Source: an uncultured bacterium (lineage in GTDB: Bacteria; Verrucomicrobiota; Kiritimatiellia; CAIKKV01; CAITUY01). Taken from it: DNA of 46,174 bases. Below are positions 44,037 to 46,174 of the stretch, one piece after another; the stretch's first letter is position 1, and every line of letters begins with the position of its first letter. The notes under the pieces were generated by a model that saw only the letters and a list, made by a program, of their open reading frames with translations, was not told the origin of the DNA and searched no databases. The position numbers were made by a program, and so were the translations under genes. The stretch is taken from NCBI GenBank assembly GCA_903958395.1, contig CAJBSZ010000505.1, positions 1 through 46,174 on the forward strand, written 5' to 3'.

Positions 44037-45632
44037 TTACCCATGTTCGCCCGATTCTGGAAGGTGCCAGCAATGCAGGCCGATCAGGATGAGGCCGGTC
44101 AGGGCATACATGACGGCGAAGTCGGGAGCGGCCAGCCAGCCGAATTTGTTTTCGATGCCGGTCGGGGTCATGGTGTAGGCGTGGATCAGGCCCACGGCAG
44201 ATAATGCAGCCCCGGCAAACATCCAGTAGGCTGCCTTCAGGAAGTTCCGGTCGATCATGAAGACCGTGGCGGCGGACAGAACCATGGAGGTCAGGATGAA
44301 CCCCTGGCTGAGCGCGACGACGCCCTTGATGTAGAGATCCGGGCCGAATTTGTCCCACATGGCGAAAAGAGACGACCCTGACACTCGCAGAGTGGTTTCG
44401 ATCTGGAGCAGCATCCATGCGGCAAAGGACGGGATCAGACCCAGTGCCACGGCGAGGGCATGGGGCTTCGGGATTTCCTGGAATGACTGGGCGGTGATGA
44501 TGATGGCGATCCAGAGCAGGATGCCCAGCGTACACTCGATGGGAATGACTTTCAGGATCAGGGTCAGGCCACCGAACAGGCAGAGAATGGTAATGACCAC
44601 TCCGTTGAGGATTGAATAGCCGCCCCGCGCACCCATGGCCTTCCAGCCCGGATGGCCGATGTAGATGGTGGTGGGGAAGGGGCTTCCGAAAAAGCCGGCG
44701 ACCAGGGTTCCAATGCCGTTGGTCAGCAGGGAGGGCTTTGTCTCATAGCGATCCCCGCCCGCCTCGGCGCTTTCCAGATTCTGGAGCGACCCGATGACAT
44801 TGAAAAGTCCCATGGGTACGATGATGGCCATGTATTTCCAACCGAGCGGTGAAGTCATCAGGGACAGGGCGTGGCCGGGCATGAAATGAGGGGCATGGAA
44901 TCCGAATGTGTAGGCGTCCTGCGGGGTGGTGAAGGTGATCCATCCGAGAGACCGGAGAATCCAGGCGACCGAGACGCCAATGATCACGGCCAGGAAGCCG
45001 CCGGGAAGGGAAAGAGGCCACCGGATACGGGAGGCGTAGGAAATCAGGATCAGCATCATGGGAAGGATGGCGATCAGGGGGGAGGCGAAGATCTGGAGGA
45101 TGAAGCCCATGGCGATGAAGGTGATGGCAATGCCGGCCAGCGCGGACAGCAGGGCGGCGCGGGGAGTGTGCTTCCGCATCCAGTCACCGATGAAGGCGCC
45201 TGCGACCTCCATGACGCCGGAAACGAGGGTGGCAAATAATCCTGCCTGCCAGGCTAGTTGCCAGTTTCCGGTCTCGCGGTATACCGGGCCCATGATCAGG
45301 AAGACATAGGCCACGAGGCTTGGCGTATTGATGCCGAAGGGGAGGGCGGTAGTGTCCCGGCGTCCGGTTTTGAATGCCACCATCCGGGCCTGCCAACCGT
45401 AGAAGAGGTTGCCGATCAGGATGGAGATCGCTGCGCCGGGCAGGATGACGGTGGTGATGAAATCGGCCGGAAACCCGCATACGAACCGGCACAGGACGCC
45501 GATCAGCATGAGTTGGAGAAGATTGTCAATGAAGAGGCCGAAGAAGCCGTCCAGATCGCCTTTTACAAACCAGGGTTCATTGGATTTCAATGCGGCCAGC
45601 CAGGGATTGGATGCGGGAGCTAGTGTTATCAT
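44037..45632 (-). CDS. NCS2/xanthine-uracil permease family-like transporter
   Basis: 531 residues from ATG 45632 (MITLAPASNPW); the in-frame extension to 45722 would run over the truA upstream region. About 14 hydrophobic helices. Pattern: DNLLQLMLIGVLCRFVCGFP near the start, GRRDTTALPFGINTPS (the TM3 half-helix region of NCS2), NLESAEAGGDRYETKPSLLTNGIGTLVAGFFGSPFPTTIYIGHPGWKAMGARGGYS around the TM8-TM10 binding region. This is a divergent NCS2 member, so a nucleobase or related anion is the likely substrate; not certain. It is divergent from truA. Confidence 0.8.
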   Translation of the reverse strand: MITLAPASNPWLAALKSNEPWFVKGDLDGFFGLFIDNLLQLMLIGVLCRFVCGFPADFITTVILPGAAISILIGNLFYGWQARMVAFKTGRRDTTALPFGINTPSLVAYVFLIMGPVYRETGNWQLAWQAGLFATLVSGVMEVAGAFIGDWMRKHTPRAALLSALAGIAITFIAMGFILQIFASPLIAILPMMLILISYASRIRWPLSLPGGFLAVIIGVSVAWILRSLGWITFTTPQDAYTFGFHAPHFMPGHALSLMTSPLGWKYMAIIVPMGLFNVIGSLQNLESAEAGGDRYETKPSLLTNGIGTLVAGFFGSPFPTTIYIGHPGWKAMGARGGYSILNGVVITILCLFGGLTLILKVIPIECTLGILLWIAIIITAQSFQEIPKPHALAVALGLIPSFAAWMLLQIETTLRVSGSSLFAMWDKFGPDLYIKGVVALSQGFILTSMVLSAATVFMIDRNFLKAAYWMFAGAALSAVGLIHAYTMTPTGIENKFGWLAAPDFAVMYALTGLILIGLHCWHLPESGEHG

Positions 45633-45720
45633 CCGCTGAAAATAGTCGGGGCACGGGGTACGGGCAAGCCGAAAACTCGCTTTCACTTGACTTGAGGCGG
45701 GATCCACGTAGGTTTTCCCC

Positions 45721-46174
45721 ATGAACGAACTTTCCCATTCGCCGGATGTTTCAGCTTTCCGGTTTCGAATTACGGTGGCCTATGACGGCACGGCCTATGC
45801 CGGCTGGCAGGTGCAGCCGGCGAATATGACCGTGCAGCAACGGATTGAAGAGGCGTTAAAGAGTCTCACCGGAGAGACGGTCAAGGTGCATGGGAGCGGG
45901 CGAACCGACCAGGGGGTTCATGCGGCGGGGCAGGTGGCCCATTTTGATCTGTCGCGCGAATGGATTCCCGGGAATCTTACCAAGGGACTGAATGCCCTGT
46001 TGCCTCAGGATATCAGGGTTTTCCAGGCCCGTCGTGTGAAGTCTGATTTTCATGCCCGGCGCAGTGCCATCAAAAAAGAGTACCGGTATTTTATCTGGAA
46101 CGCCCCCGTGATGGATCCCACCCGGCGGTTCTATGCCACATCGGTCTACCGGCCGCTCAATGTAAAGGCGATGC
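45721..46174 (+). CDS. truA: tRNA pseudouridine(38-40) synthase, 5' part
   Basis: 151 residues visible; the gene runs off the right edge. It isomerises uridines 38-40 in the anticodon arm. The TruA N-terminal block RITVAYDGTAYAGWQVQP and the catalytic aspartate D63 in GSGRTDQGVHA are present, followed by KKEYRYFIW. ATG 45721 has TAGG about eight bp upstream. Confidence 0.96.
   Translation, partial: MNELSHSPDVSAFRFRITVAYDGTAYAGWQVQPANMTVQQRIEEALKSLTGETVKVHGSGRTDQGVHAAGQVAHFDLSREWIPGNLTKGLNALLPQDIRVFQARRVKSDFHARRSAIKKEYRYFIWNAPVMDPTRRFYATSVYRPLNVKAM

Noticed and set aside
1-46174. CRISPR arrays, tRNA/rRNA genes, insertion sequences, attachment sites
   Set aside because: Looked for along all intergenic stretches; none seen, and gaps are too short for most of them.

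Overview
The window (about 58% G+C by eye) is a gene-dense stretch of a bacterial chromosome. It looks like an anaerobic, Gram-negative-type bacterium: there are proteins with signal peptides, MurG, a GDP-fucose pathway gene, a six-subunit energy-converting [NiFe] hydrogenase, a complex I without its NADH module, and the siroheme-dependent heme route (AhbC/AhbD). A URO-D-fold protein beside an AraC regulator and rhamnose genes, and an ATP-cone nucleoside kinase, remind me of the PVC superphylum (Kiritimatiellota/Lentisphaerota-like), but Desulfobacterota-type energy genes are also present. Taxonomy is a guess. I see no tRNA, rRNA, CRISPR array, transposase or phage gene, and no intergenic gap exceeds about 235 bp.

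Layout. 1-2037 (minus): a PfkB sugar kinase running off the left edge and an ATP-cone/uridine-kinase-like protein. 2155-3159 (plus): biotin synthase, converging on 3167-8263 (minus), a complete echABCDEF operon. 8498-9391 (plus): a polyprenyl diphosphate synthase, plausibly for a quinone side chain. 9396-22162 (minus): nuoABCDHIJK, an extra MrpD-like antiporter subunit, a small two-helix membrane protein, a NuoL-like subunit with a long C-terminal helix region, nuoM, nuoN and an NDUFA9-reminiscent SDR. NuoE, F and G are absent, so the complex probably takes electrons from reduced ferredoxin or another low-potential carrier and passes them to a quinone (both NuoD quinone-site residues are kept), while Ech couples ferredoxin to H2.

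22320-26795 (plus): a translationally coupled heme cluster (CcsA/HemX-like, hemA, ahbC, ahbD). 26841-30414: an AraC regulator divergent from a URO-D-family protein, a RhaT-type transporter and RhaM mutarotase, closed by a terminator hairpin. 30527-37567 (plus): a zinc-ribbon SDR, two oligopeptide-type ABC permeases (one with an inserted beta-rich extracytoplasmic domain), RNase R and a secreted protein of unknown function. 37526-43344 (minus): murG, pyrK, pyrD, GDP-fucose synthase, an unknown anchored protein and a GtrA-like protein, closely packed. The right end holds a small secreted protein, an NCS2-type permease and the start of truA.

The points I consider most worth a second look are the four-antiporter complex I whose NuoL-like subunit appears to have a lateral helix extended by about one module width, the ABC permease with an inserted carbohydrate-binding-like domain, the URO-D/RhaT/RhaM unit, and the SDR that lacks its catalytic tyrosine. 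All functional statements come from reading the sequence and remembered family features; no search was run.
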